Below the pieces are notes generated by a model, which saw only the letters and a program-made list of their open reading frames with translations, did no database searches and was not told where the DNA came from. Positions 46,271 through 54,400 of a stretch of 64,000 nt of DNA are shown here, piece by piece. The stretch is from Amycolatopsis sp. FDAARGOS 1241 (GTDB lineage Bacteria; Actinomycetota; Actinomycetes; Mycobacteriales; Pseudonocardiaceae). Numbering within the stretch: position 1 is the stretch's first letter; the number at the start of each line of letters is the position of its first letter. The translations under genes and the position numbers were made by a program. Where the stretch lies: positions 7,451,001 to 7,515,000 of the forward strand of contig NZ_CP069526.1 of NCBI RefSeq assembly GCF_016889705.1. The letters are read 5' to 3'.

Positions 46271-47040
46271 GAGAGGACCCGCGCGAGGAACTGGCGGGTG
46301 CGCTCGTGCTCCGGCGCCTTCAGCACGCGCTCCGGCGGACCGGTTTCGACCACCGCGCCGTCGGCGAGGAACACCACCTCGTCGGCCGCCTCGGCGGCGA
46401 AGGCCATTTCGTGCGTCACGACCACCATCGTCATCCCCTCCTGCGCCAACGTACTCATCACGGCGAGCACCTCCCCCACCAGCTCCGGGTCGAGCGCCGA
46501 CGTCGGCTCGTCGAACAGCATCAGCTTCGGCTTCATCGCCAGCGATCGCGCGATCGCGACACGCTGTTGCTGACCACCCGAAAGCTGCGCCGGGTACGCG
46601 TCGGCGCGGTGCGCGAGCCCGACGCGGTCCAGCAGGTCCAGTGCCTCCGTGCGCGCCCGCTCCGCGTTCGTGCCGAGCACGCGCACGGGCCCTTCGACCA
46701 CGTTCTCGAGCACCGTCCGGTGCCCGAAGAGGTTGAAGCGCTGAAACACCATGCCGATGTCCCGGCGCTGCCTGGCGACGTCCTTTTCGCGCAGCTCGTA
46801 CAGCTTCCCGCCGCGCAGCTTGAACCCGATCGGCTCGCCGTCCACCCACACCTGGCCGGCGTCGATGGTCTCCAGGTGGTTGAGGCACCTGAGAAAGGTG
46901 CTCTTGCCCGCCCCCGACGGCCCGAGCAGGCACACCACCTGGCCCCGGTGGACTTCCAGGTCGATGCCCTTCAGCACCTCGGTGTGCCCATAGCTCTTGC
47001 GGACGTCGACCGCACGCAGCAAAGGTTCAGACACGTGCAC
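46267..47040 (-). CDS. Polar amino acid ABC transporter ATP-binding protein
   Basis: 257 aa GlnQ/HisP-type ATPase: Walker [18 protein letters not shown]-loop [11 protein letters not shown], signature [13 protein letters not shown], Walker [16 protein letters not shown]-loop VTHEMAFA. Overlaps the permease by 14 bp and the aminotransferase-regulator by 4 bp. Confidence 0.95.
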   Translation of the reverse strand: MHVSEPLLRAVDVRKSYGHTEVLKGIDLEVHRGQVVCLLGPSGAGKSTFLRCLNHLETIDAGQVWVDGEPIGFKLRGGKLYELREKDVARQRRDIGMVFQRFNLFGHRTVLENVVEGPVRVLGTNAERARTEALDLLDRVGLAHRADAYPAQLSGGQQQRVAIARSLAMKPKLMLFDEPTSALDPELVGEVLAVMSTLAQEGMTMVVVTHEMAFAAEAADEVVFLADGAVVETGPPERVLKAPEHERTRQFLARVLS

Positions 47041-47920
47041 TCCTCACCAGCGGCATCCCGCGCAACGCCTTGCCCGCGCGCGCCACCGGGCCCCGGTCGG
47101 CCGCCCCGAACGCGCGTTCCAGGTAGTGCTGGCCGACGCCGGCCACGGTCACCACGACCATGTACCAGATCGCCGCCGCGATCAGCGTTTCCATCACCAG
47201 CAGGTTGTTCGACGAAATGTTGTTGGCCGCGTGGATCAGCTCCGTCACGCCGATCACCGACGCCATCGACGTGCCCTTGAGCATGTTGATGAAGTCGTTG
47301 CCGGTCGGCGGGATGATCACGCGCATCGCCTGCGGCAGCACGACCCGCCGCAGCGTCGCGCCCGGCGTCATGCCGATCGACTTCGCGGCTTCGGTCTGGC
47401 CGACGTCGACGCTGTTCAGGCCCGCGCGCACGATCTCGGCCATGTACGCGCTTTCGTTGAGCGCCAAGCCGAGCAGGGCGGCGGTGAACGCGCTGATCAG
47501 CACGTTCGTCTGCTCGTGGACGAGGTAGCCGCCGAAGGGCAGCGGGATCGAGATCGTCGGGAAGATCAGCGCGAGGTTGTACCAGATCAGGATCTGCAGC
47601 AGCACCGGAAGCCCGCGGAACAGCCAGATGTACGCGGCGGCGAACCACCTCGCCACCGGGTTGGCGCTGCGGCGCAGCAACGCGATCAGGATGCCGAGCA
47701 CGATGGCGACGGCCTGCGAGATCACCGCGAGCACCACGGTGTTGAGCAGGCCGACCGCCATCACGCGGTAGAACACGAAGTCCGGCACCGAACCCCACTC
47801 GATCTGGGCTTGCGCGAGCGCGAACCCCAGCAGCACGAGCACGGCGATGATGAGCACCGCCGCAATCCAGCGGCCCCAGTGCCTGAGCCGGACGATCGGC
47901 AGCGGCTCAGCTCCCGCCAT
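47027..47920 (-). CDS. Polar amino acid ABC transporter permease
   Basis: 297 aa HisM/GlnP-type permease: [33 protein letters not shown], and the EAA loop [22 protein letters not shown]. Five to six membrane helices. Overlaps both neighbours, consistent with one operon. Confidence 0.94.
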   Translation of the reverse strand: MAGAEPLPIVRLRHWGRWIAAVLIIAVLVLLGFALAQAQIEWGSVPDFVFYRVMAVGLLNTVVLAVISQAVAIVLGILIALLRRSANPVARWFAAAYIWLFRGLPVLLQILIWYNLALIFPTISIPLPFGGYLVHEQTNVLISAFTAALLGLALNESAYMAEIVRAGLNSVDVGQTEAAKSIGMTPGATLRRVVLPQAMRVIIPPTGNDFINMLKGTSMASVIGVTELIHAANNISSNNLLVMETLIAAAIWYMVVVTVAGVGQHYLERAFGAADRGPVARAGKALRGMPLVRSARV

Positions 47921-48869
47921 TGACGGCTGCCTCCTTGACCGCGCCCTGCTCCACGCCCCAGGCCTGCAGGATCTTGCCGTACGTGCCGTCGGCGACGAGT
48001 TCCTGCAGCGCCTGCTTCACGGCGTCGCGCAGCTTCGTGTTGGTCTTGGTGAAGCCGATCCCGTACGGGCCGCCCTCGATGGGCTGGCCGGGCACGACCT
48101 CGAAGAACTTGCCGTCGCCGGCTGTGCGCGAGATGTAGACGGCGCTGGGCAGGTCGTTGAGGATCGCGGCGACGCGGCCGGTGCGCAGCTGGTTCTGGTT
48201 CTGCGTGTCGGAGTCGGTGGCCGTGACGGTGATCGCGGGCTTGCCGGCCTGCGTGCACTTGGTGCTCTGCGCGGCGGCGAACTTCTGGTGGCTCGTGCCC
48301 TGGACGACGGCGACGTTCTTGCCGCACAACGTGTCCGGGCCCGTGATGCCGTCGGGGTTGCCCTTGCGGACCATGATCGTGATGCCGGAGGAGAAGTAGT
48401 CGACGAAGTCGATCTGCTGCTGGCGCTCCTTCGTGTCGTTCATCGCGGCCATGGTCAGGTCGACCCGGCCGGACTGCAGGCTCGTGATCAGTGAGCCGAA
48501 CGCCATGTCCTGGTACGACACCGTGACGCCGAGCTTGGCACCGATCGCCTTCGCGAGGTCGACCTCGTAGCCGATGGGCGTCTTGCCGTCGCTCGAATAG
48601 AAGTTGTTGGGCGCCGACTGGATGTTCGACGCGAGGTGCAGCGTCTTCGCCTGCGCGACCGCGGGCGGCAGGGCGGCGGTGAGCTGCGCGTCCGGCTTCA
48701 CGGCGGAGATGAGCGCGGAGTTGTCCGGGATGGCCGAGGCCGCGGGCTGGTCGGCGGCGGCCGAGCCGCCGGCGCCGTCGGGACCACCTCCGCAGGCGGC
48801 GGTGACGAGAGCGAGTGAGCCGGCGAGCAGGCCGGCCTGCCAGGCGCGGGTACGGGACGGCGACGGCAT
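47907..48869 (-). CDS. Polar amino acid ABC transporter substrate-binding lipoprotein
   Basis: 320 aa SBP_bac_3 protein. Lipobox in ALVTAACGG; mature part IGYEVDLAKAIGAKLGVTVSYQDMAFGSLITSLQSGRVDLTMAAM shows the family core. First gene of the operon; ATG follows TTGGAGG. The ligand is not predictable but the aminotransferase in the operon favours an amino acid or amine. Confidence 0.94.
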   Translation of the reverse strand: MPSPSRTRAWQAGLLAGSLALVTAACGGGPDGAGGSAAADQPAASAIPDNSALISAVKPDAQLTAALPPAVAQAKTLHLASNIQSAPNNFYSSDGKTPIGYEVDLAKAIGAKLGVTVSYQDMAFGSLITSLQSGRVDLTMAAMNDTKERQQQIDFVDYFSSGITIMVRKGNPDGITGPDTLCGKNVAVVQGTSHQKFAAAQSTKCTQAGKPAITVTATDSDTQNQNQLRTGRVAAILNDLPSAVYISRTAGDGKFFEVVPGQPIEGGPYGIGFTKTNTKLRDAVKQALQELVADGTYGKILQAWGVEQGAVKEAAVNGGS

Positions 48870-48901
48870 GTGGGGACCTCCAAGGCGTCGTGGTGGGCGG
48901 A

Positions 48902-48930
48902 ACGCTACAACTCGTTGTTGAAGAGGTCAA
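48902..48930 (-). promoter_or_regulatory. Promoter of amino-acid ABC operon
   Basis: On the minus strand TTGACC, 17-nt spacer, TAGCGT. Inside the spacer ACAAC-GA-GTTGT makes a short inverted repeat, and TTCAAC occurs twice; either could be bound by the operon's own DauR-like regulator. Confidence 0.55.
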
Positions 48931-48970
48931 CGCCTAGTTGAAGTCCGCTGGTCCGCTGGTGTGCCGGATC

Positions 48971-49960
48971 ATGCGCAGGGGAGTGCTCGGAGCCGCCGCG
49001 ATCGCACCCGCGGCCTTCCTGAGGCCGGCCCGGGAGAACCCGGATGTGGACATCGCCGCCGTCGCCGCTCGGGATGTCGTGCGCCCACGCGTTCGCGGCG
49101 AAGCACCGCATCCCCCAGGTGCACTCGACCTACGAGGAGCTGCTGGCGGACCCGTCGATCGACGCGGTCGACAACCCCACCCCCAACGGCCTACACGGAC
49201 GCCGGACGCTCGCCGCGCTGGCCGCGGGCAAGCACGTGCTGTGCGAGAAACCGTTCACCGCCAACGCTTCCGAAGCCCGCGCCGTCGCCGACGCGGCGGA
49301 CGCGTCGGGGCTCGTGGTGATGGAGGCGTTCCACTACCGCTACCACCCGTTCGCGCGGCGCATGGAAGAACTCCTCGCGTCCGGCGAACTGGGCGAGGTG
49401 CGGCACGTGGAGGCAGCGGTGTGCTTCCCGCTGCCCCGGTTCAAGGACATCCGCTGCGACCTGCGCCTGGCCGGCGGCGCCACCATGGACGCCGGCTGTT
49501 ACGCGGTGCACCTGGCCCGCCTACTGGGCGGCGCCACGCCTACGGGGCGGCGCCACGCCTGCGGTGGTGTCCGCCCGCGCCAAGCTGCGCTCCCCCGGCG
49601 TCGACCGCGCGATGACGGCGTCACTCGCGTTCCCGTCCGGCGCGACGGGCCGGGTGCGGTGCTCGCTGTGGTCCTCGGACGTGCTGCGGATCAGCGCGCG
49701 GGTGCAGTGCAGCCGCGGTGAGCTGCGGGCGGTCAACCCGATCTCGCCGAGCTTCTACCACCGGTTGTCGATCCGGCGCTCCGGCGGCAGCCGCGAAGTC
49801 GTCCGCTTCACGCGACGGCCGTCGTATGCGTGCCAACTGGAGACCTTCGCGGACGCAGTGCTGCACGACGGCCCCGTGCCGACCTCTCCGGCGGACGCGA
49901 TCGAGACGATGACGGTGCTGGACGCGATCTACTCGGCCGCGGGTTTGCGCCCACGCGTGC
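48971..49960 (+). pseudogene. Gfo/Idh/MocA oxidoreductase, broken in two places
   Basis: NAD(P)-dependent sugar-type oxidoreductase remains in three frames. Part 1 (MRRGVLGAAAIAPAAF...VAARD) leaves frame near 49085. Part 2 (AFAAKHRIPQVHSTYEELLAD...VLCEKPFTANASEA...MEAFHYRYHPFARRM) includes the EKP motif and leaves frame at a 19-bp tandem duplication at 49526-49563. Part 3 (SARAKLRSPGVDRAMTASLAF...AIYSAAGLRPR) resumes the first frame. Deleting one duplicate gives LLGGATPAVVSARAK. No natural stop follows; the frame runs on to 50325 beneath the NADAR gene. Diverges from the amino-acid ABC operon. Confidence 0.85.
49526..49563. repeat. 19-bp tandem duplication
   Basis: GGGCGGCGCCACGCCTACG followed by the same unit with one A-to-G change. 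It shifts the reading frame of the Gfo/Idh/MocA gene by +1. Confidence 0.9.
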
Positions 49961-50441
49961 CGACCGCCCGACGGACCTCCATCAGCGCGAAGCCGAGGAG
50001 GTTCAGCCCCCGCCACGCTCGCGGTTCACCAACGCGCCGATCGTCGGGCGCGAGGCCGATCCCCCACACCCGGTCCACCGGACTCGCCTCGACGAGCACG
50101 CGTTCACCGGTGTTGCCCAGGTACTGCCCGAGCCCGGCGTTCTGCCCGAACTTCGCCGCGTTGCCCTCGACGACGATCTCGAAGCGGTGCGCGTTCCACA
50201 CGTCGGCCTCGAACCCGCGCACCTCCCGGCCGAACGCCTTGGCCTGCCCGGGGTGCTTCGCGGCGAGGATCTTCGCAGCCGCCGCAGCGTCACCGAAGAG
50301 GACGGCTTTGCGCCACATCATGTAGTGCTCGGCAGTCGCGAAGATCCTTCCCTCCCGCTCGAACGCCGCCGGCCACCACTGGCTCAGACACCCCGCCCCG
50401 ATGCGGTTACCCGGGTCCGGCCGGTGTACCCAAAAGGGCAA
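49929..50441 (-). CDS. NADAR-family (YbiA-like) protein, start uncertain
   Basis: 170 aa from a TTG start; CLSQWWPAAFEREGRIFATAEHYMMWRKAVLFGD, KILAAKHPGQAKAFGREV and NAHRFEIVVEGNAAKFGQN are clear NADAR motifs. The fold handles NAD/ADP-ribose or riboflavin-pathway by-products. In-frame sequence upstream (FDELCRALDRGRRFKYLPFW) looks like genuine protein, and an ATG at 50510 would begin it, but a TAG lies at codon 4 (complement 50499-50501). A CAG-to-TAG change would explain this. The gene may be weakly expressed from TTG or inactive. Confidence 0.75.
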   Translation of the reverse strand: MPFWVHRPDPGNRIGAGCLSQWWPAAFEREGRIFATAEHYMMWRKAVLFGDAAAAAKILAAKHPGQAKAFGREVRGFEADVWNAHRFEIVVEGNAAKFGQNAGLGQYLGNTGERVLVEASPVDRVWGIGLAPDDRRVGEPRAWRGLNLLGFALMEVRRAVGTRGRKPAAE

Positions 50442-50689
50442 GTACTTGAACCGCCGGCCCCGATCGAGGGCACGACAGAGCTCGTCGAACGTCCGGGGCT
50501 ACGGTGGCATACCGACAGTGTGGCTGAGGGCAGGGGAAGTTGCGTGGTGTTTTCGCTGGTTGGGCCGGATGGCGGGGGTTGGGTGGTGCTGGTGGCGGGT
50601 GGCCCGGGCTTTGAACTGGACCAGTTCGGTACGGGCCGGTGGGCGTTCGGCTGGCTGTGGTCGGCCTCTGCGGTCTGACCGTTTGCGCG

Positions 50690-51115
50690 ACCGCTCGTCG
50701 AACCGGACCAGCCTCACCGGTGACCGGCTGCCATCCGCCCGAGCGCAGCCTATAACCGGGCTGGCCACCGCGTGCGACCACTCCTCGAACCCGACCACCC
50801 TCACCGGTTGACCAACTGCCATCTGTCCGGCCCGCGGCCGATTCAATCGAGCTGGCCACTTTGTGCACCGCTCCTCGAACCCGACCGCCCTCACCGGTGA
50901 CCGACTGGCATCTCCGCCACCGCGGCCGATTCAGTCGGACTGGCCATGTTGTGCGACTGCCCGTTGAATCCGGACCGGCCTCACCGGTGACCGACCGCCA
51001 TCCGCCCGACCGCAGCCCATTCAACCTAGCTGGCCACCTCGTGCGACCGCTCCTCGAACCCGACCACCCTCTTTGGTGACCGACGGCCACTTCCCCAACC
51101 GCAACCCGTCCGCAC
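50690..51115. repeat. Degenerate ~89-bp tandem repeat, about 4.5 units
   Basis: Each unit contains CCTCACCGGTGACCG with the palindrome TCACCGGTGA at 50714, 50801 (one base inserted), 50891, 50981 and 51070 (degenerate). Spacings are 87, 90, 90 and 89 bp. Other shared blocks are CGCTCCTCGAACCCGACC and GATTCAATCGAGCTGGCCA. Spacing and indels do not keep a reading frame, so it is non-coding. Confidence 0.8.
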
Positions 51116-51873
51116 CGACCCGACCTCTCCACGGCCTCTCTTCAAACCAGGCCACCGCCACCCGCGACCGACCACCATCTACAAAAAGTCACCGATGCTC
51201 GGACGAACGAGAACGACCAACCCCCGCCCTGCTCCCCGATACGAAGCCAGAACGCGGTTCTGGGCCTCTTGTCAAGGTACGCTTTCCCGCCTTGACAAGA
51301 GGCCCCGAACCGTAGTCACAATTTGGCTTCGGGGAGCGTCACGTGAGCTTTTCGCCGAAGGCGAAGTCTCTTTTTGCCGTAGGCAATGGTTGTTCTCGCG
51401 GAAGGCGAGCGTCGTCCTCACCAACACGGAAAACGCGCTACGGGAGAAAAGATTCCATGGGAACGACATCCTGTCATTGTGTCAAGGCTGGAAAGCGTAC
51501 CTTGACACAAAGTGAGTACCGTAGAGGAGGCCGAGGATCGGGGCCGGGGGGGGAGGTGTGGGTGATTACTATTTCGTTTTTTCGTTGCAGCCGGTTATTG
51601 GTTGGCAATGCAACGAAGTGGGTCGTTCTCTCATGTTCGAGGCGTTGCGGTCGTGTCTTCAGCAGCAGTGCGGCGAGCAGGTGGGTTAGCTGCGGGGTTT
51701 CGTCTTCACGGCAAGCTGTTGGCGATGCGACAAGGCGTGTGATTCCGTCGCGGAGCGCCGCGGTCGAGTATTCAACAGGGCCGCAAACGATGCCGACGGT
51801 TTCCTCGTTCACCCGAGGGGGAACCATTGCCGTCCCGCAGGGGTTTAGCAGTCCAACGAAGCACCGTGCCGAC
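51116..51873. other. Non-coding stretch around repeats
   Basis: Apart from the hairpin element no firm gene is seen. A minus-strand ORF of about 117 codons (51474-51827, starting MVPPRVNEETVGIVC) has mixed codon bias and ends inside the repeat element; I do not call it. Confidence 0.5.
51262..51510. repeat. MITE-like element bounded by inverted hairpins
   Basis: Left end: GGGCCTCTTGTCAAGG (51262-51277) with perfect complement at 51290-51305. Right end: TTGTGTCAAGG (51477-51487) with complement at 51500-51510. The loops (TACGCTTTCCCG, CTGGAAAGCGTA) are inverse copies, so the ends are inverted repeats that are each a hairpin. The inside, AT-richer than its surroundings, has small stems such as TTCGCC-GAA-GGCGAA, TTGCC-GTA-GGCAA and CTCGC-GGAAG-GCGAG. 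Confidence 0.75.
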
Positions 51874-52203
51874 TCAGTCTTCGTCGTCCTTGAACCAGTG
51901 GCCGATGTTGGTCCAGGTGAAAGCGGCTTTCCATTGGCCGTCACCTTTCAGCCAGCCGAGGAATGCGGTGGTGACCTTTCCCCTGGAAACAGTGAGTGTT
52001 TGATAGTGCTCGGAGGGGGTGCCGGCGCGGTACTCGCGTTGGTAGATGCCGTTGGGGCGGTACCAGACTTGCCAGAATTCGTTGTCGTGGGCGCAGTGGA
52101 GGATCGCGAGGGCGCCGCGGGGCAGGGATTCCAGCAGGGCCGCAAAGGTGTTCGCGGTCGGGTTTCCAATTCTGACGCCGGTTGAGGTGGTGAGGGTGAC
52201 CAA
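51874..52203 (-). CDS. Small conserved protein, possibly Imm1-like immunity protein
   Basis: 109 aa: MVTLTTSTGVRIGNPTANTF, then AILHCAHDNEFWQVWYRPNG, YRAGTPSEHYQTLTVSRGKV and a C-terminal WKAAFTWTNIGHWF. The length and Trp/Tyr-rich beta core suggest an Imm1-type immunity or related actinomycete small protein. No toxin gene is adjacent. The stop of the interrupted erythromycin-esterase gene is 4 bp upstream, so the two may share a transcript. Confidence 0.55.
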   Translation of the reverse strand: MVTLTTSTGVRIGNPTANTFAALLESLPRGALAILHCAHDNEFWQVWYRPNGIYQREYRAGTPSEHYQTLTVSRGKVTTAFLGWLKGDGQWKAAFTWTNIGHWFKDDED

Positions 52204-52206
52204 GGG

Positions 52207-53325
52207 TCAGGTGTCCTTCAGGTCGTTCGTCGTCTTGGTGGTGTCCGTGATCTGGAGTATCGCGTCGGCCGTGTCGATTGTTGCTTGGGCCAGGGGGAAG
52301 TAGCCGCGGTCGGGGTGGGGGGTCGGGCGGGGTGGGGCCGCGCGGAGGAGCTTCGGGGAGACAAGGTGCCAGGAAGTCGTAGGCGGTGGGGTCGGGAGTT
52401 CGAGGGCGTCGGTGGTGGAGGGGATGAAGAAGTAGTCCCGCGAAACCGCCGTGAGGATCGAGCCGGCGCTGGGCCAGTCCAGCTTGGTCAGCGGGGAGGA
52501 CCAGGTGCACAGGGGGCGTTGCAGGTGGAGGTTGTGGGCGGAGACCAAGGTGGCGCCGCGGGTGGATTCGCGGTGGCGGATGTCCAGGAGGTTCCGGGCC
52601 ATCTGGGCGTCGCGGACGGCGGAGAGGAGGGAGATGCGCGTGCGGAGGTCCGCGGCGGTAGCGGCGGTGCGGTGGTAGCGGAGCAGGCCGAGGGCGGCGG
52701 TGCAGTGGGTGTGCGCGCGGAACCACGACTCGCGCGAAGTGGCGGTGATCAGCGCAGGCGCGCGGACGTACAGGAGCGAAAGCAGGTCGTCGGCCAGCGC
52801 GCGAAGGCGGTCGGACGCGGGGGTGGCGCCTGGGGAGCACGCGGGGTCCAGGACGGCCTCCTCGCGGGACCAGTCGTCGTCCGGGCCCGCCAGCGCCGCG
52901 ATGTCCCAGTCGAGGGCGAGGTAGTCGCGAGTGTGTTCCAGGTACGGGCGGGGGTTGGGGGCGCTGGTCATCTCGGTGGGCAGGTCGAAGCCGTGGAAGT
53001 GCACCCGGTCGGCGGGGCAGGCCGCGGCGTTGTGATCGCGCAGCCACTCGACCAGGGCGCGGTTGCCCGCCAGGGAGCCGAAGGTGTGGGTGAACCCGGT
53101 GGCCAGCAGGTCGTCGAGGGCGCCGCCGCGGCCCAGGACGTAGTCGTTCACCTTCATGGCGGCCACGCGGTCGGTTTAGAGGACGATGGAGCGAAAACCG
53201 GCGGCGACGAGCTGGGCGAAGACGGCGTTGCGGGCCCACTGGAAGGCCGGTTCGGAGTGAGTCGGCTCACCCAGGGCGACGAGCTCGGCCGACGGTGGGA
53301 CGAAATCGCGGATCTGCTGGTTCAT
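52207..53325 (-). pseudogene. Erythromycin-esterase family gene with nonsense codon
   Basis: About 372 codons if read through. N-terminal part MNQQIRDFVPPSAELVALGEPTHSEPAFQWARNA carries the conserved GEPTHxEP motif. At codon 50 a TAA (complement 53176-53178) replaces the Glu expected in RSIVLETDR. The frame then continues DRVAAMKVNDYVLG, FHGFDLPTEMT and the full C-terminal domain. The second ORF (52207-53166) lacks the catalytic GEPTH region, so the enzyme is probably inactive unless the stop is a sequencing error. Family hydrolyses macrolide lactones or similar esters. Confidence 0.8.
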
Positions 53326-53463
53326 GAGCTTCAATCGTATCGTTGAACGCTCGGTTGAAACCTCTCCCGAGAACAGGGGCGAAGACCACCCAGAACCTTC
53401 AAACGGGCAGTTCACCCACCCCGTGGCGCGGGATGCGCCGCACCGCGAGCTAGCGTGCGGGGT

Positions 53464-53865
53464 ATGGAGATCGACCTGACCGCGCGCGGCGACGAGTTCC
53501 GCGCCTTCTGGACCGAGCGGCGCCTCGCCTCGCTGACCACCGTCCGCGCCGATGGGACGCCGCACGTCGTCGCGGTCGGGGTGACCGTCGACTTCGAGGC
53601 GGGCGTCGCGCGGGTCATCACGTTCGCCGATTCGCACAAGGCGCGCGTGACCCGAAACGGCACCGGTGACGGCGTGGCCGCGGCCGTGTGCCAGGTGGAC
53701 GGTCCGCGCTGGTCTACTTTGGAGGGCCGCATGATCCTGCGCGACGACGAGGAATCCGTGCGCGACGCCGAAAACCGCTATGCGCAGCGCTATCGCCAGC
53801 CCCGGCCCAACCCGAAGCGGGTCGTGCTCGAGATCGCGATCAAGCGGGTCCTCGGCAACGCCTAG
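53464..53865 (+). CDS. PPOX-class flavin/F420-dependent oxidoreductase
   Basis: 133 aa split-barrel protein: FWTERRLASLTTVRADGTPHVVAVGVTVD, VITFADSHKARVTRNG, ALEGRMIL-like WSTLEGRMIL, and RYRQPRPNPKRVVLEI. This pattern is typical of FMN- or F420-binding PPOX-class enzymes (TIGR03618 type). ATG at 53464. The 3' end overlaps the convergent TetR gene by 26 bp. Confidence 0.88.
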   Translation: MEIDLTARGDEFRAFWTERRLASLTTVRADGTPHVVAVGVTVDFEAGVARVITFADSHKARVTRNGTGDGVAAAVCQVDGPRWSTLEGRMILRDDEESVRDAENRYAQRYRQPRPNPKRVVLEIAIKRVLGNA

Positions 53866-54400
53866 CGCGCGAGTGCACCAGCCAGGTGTACTCCGCGATC
53901 AACGCCGGCAAGTCCGTGTCCTCCCCCGCCGCCGCGAGCTGCTGGTGGCCGACGAGCATCGCCAGGCCCAGTGCGGTCAGCGTGCGCGCCGGAACCGCGT
54001 CACTCACGATGCCCTTCACGGCGCGCCCGACGGTCCGCAACCGCGCGTGGTCGACGCGTTTCTGGGCAGCTCGCACCGTTTCGTCGTTCACCGACCACGC
54101 GCGGATCGCCGCTTCGGCCTTGTGGTGCAGCCCGAGCGTCAGATCCATCAGGGCGGCGAAGTCGGCGGCCGGGCCCGCCGTGCCGAAATCGCCCGCGGCA
54201 AGGATCAGGACCTGGCGGTTCTCCCAGAACGCCAGCAGCTCGTCGACGAACGCCGCCCAGCCGCCGAAGTGGTGGTAGAACGAACCGCTCGTCACACCCA
54301 GCTCGCGGCACAGGCGGCCGACGTTCAGGCCCGCGAAGCCATCGGCCGACAGCACGCCCAACGCCGCCTCGAAGTACTGCTCCCTGGTGACCGCGGGCAT
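53840..54400 (-). CDS. TetR-family regulator of the acyl-CoA ligase operon
   Basis: 186 aa. HTH: TREQYFEAALGVLSADGFAGLNVGRLCRELGVTSGSFYHHFGGW; all-helical C-terminal domain. ATG overlaps the ligase stop (TGATG), so it is co-expressed with the ligase and probably represses it through the CATAGAG palindrome at 55981. Confidence 0.9.
   Translation of the reverse strand: MPAVTREQYFEAALGVLSADGFAGLNVGRLCRELGVTSGSFYHHFGGWAAFVDELLAFWENRQVLILAAGDFGTAGPAADFAALMDLTLGLHHKAEAAIRAWSVNDETVRAAQKRVDHARLRTVGRAVKGIVSDAVPARTLTALGLAMLVGHQQLAAAGEDTDLPALIAEYTWLVHSRARRCRGPA

Noticed and set aside
50860..51060. tRNA-like element
   Set aside because: The minus strand has GGGTTCGA-like blocks resembling a T-loop, but no acceptor, D or anticodon stems can be folded around them.
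50690..51115. CRISPR array
   Set aside because: Units are ~89 bp, degenerate along their whole length, with no short identical repeats separated by unique spacers, and no cas genes are present.
51474..51827. 117-codon minus-strand ORF
   Set aside because: Mixed codon bias, overlaps the Imm1-like gene in longer form, and its end is formed by the repeat element.
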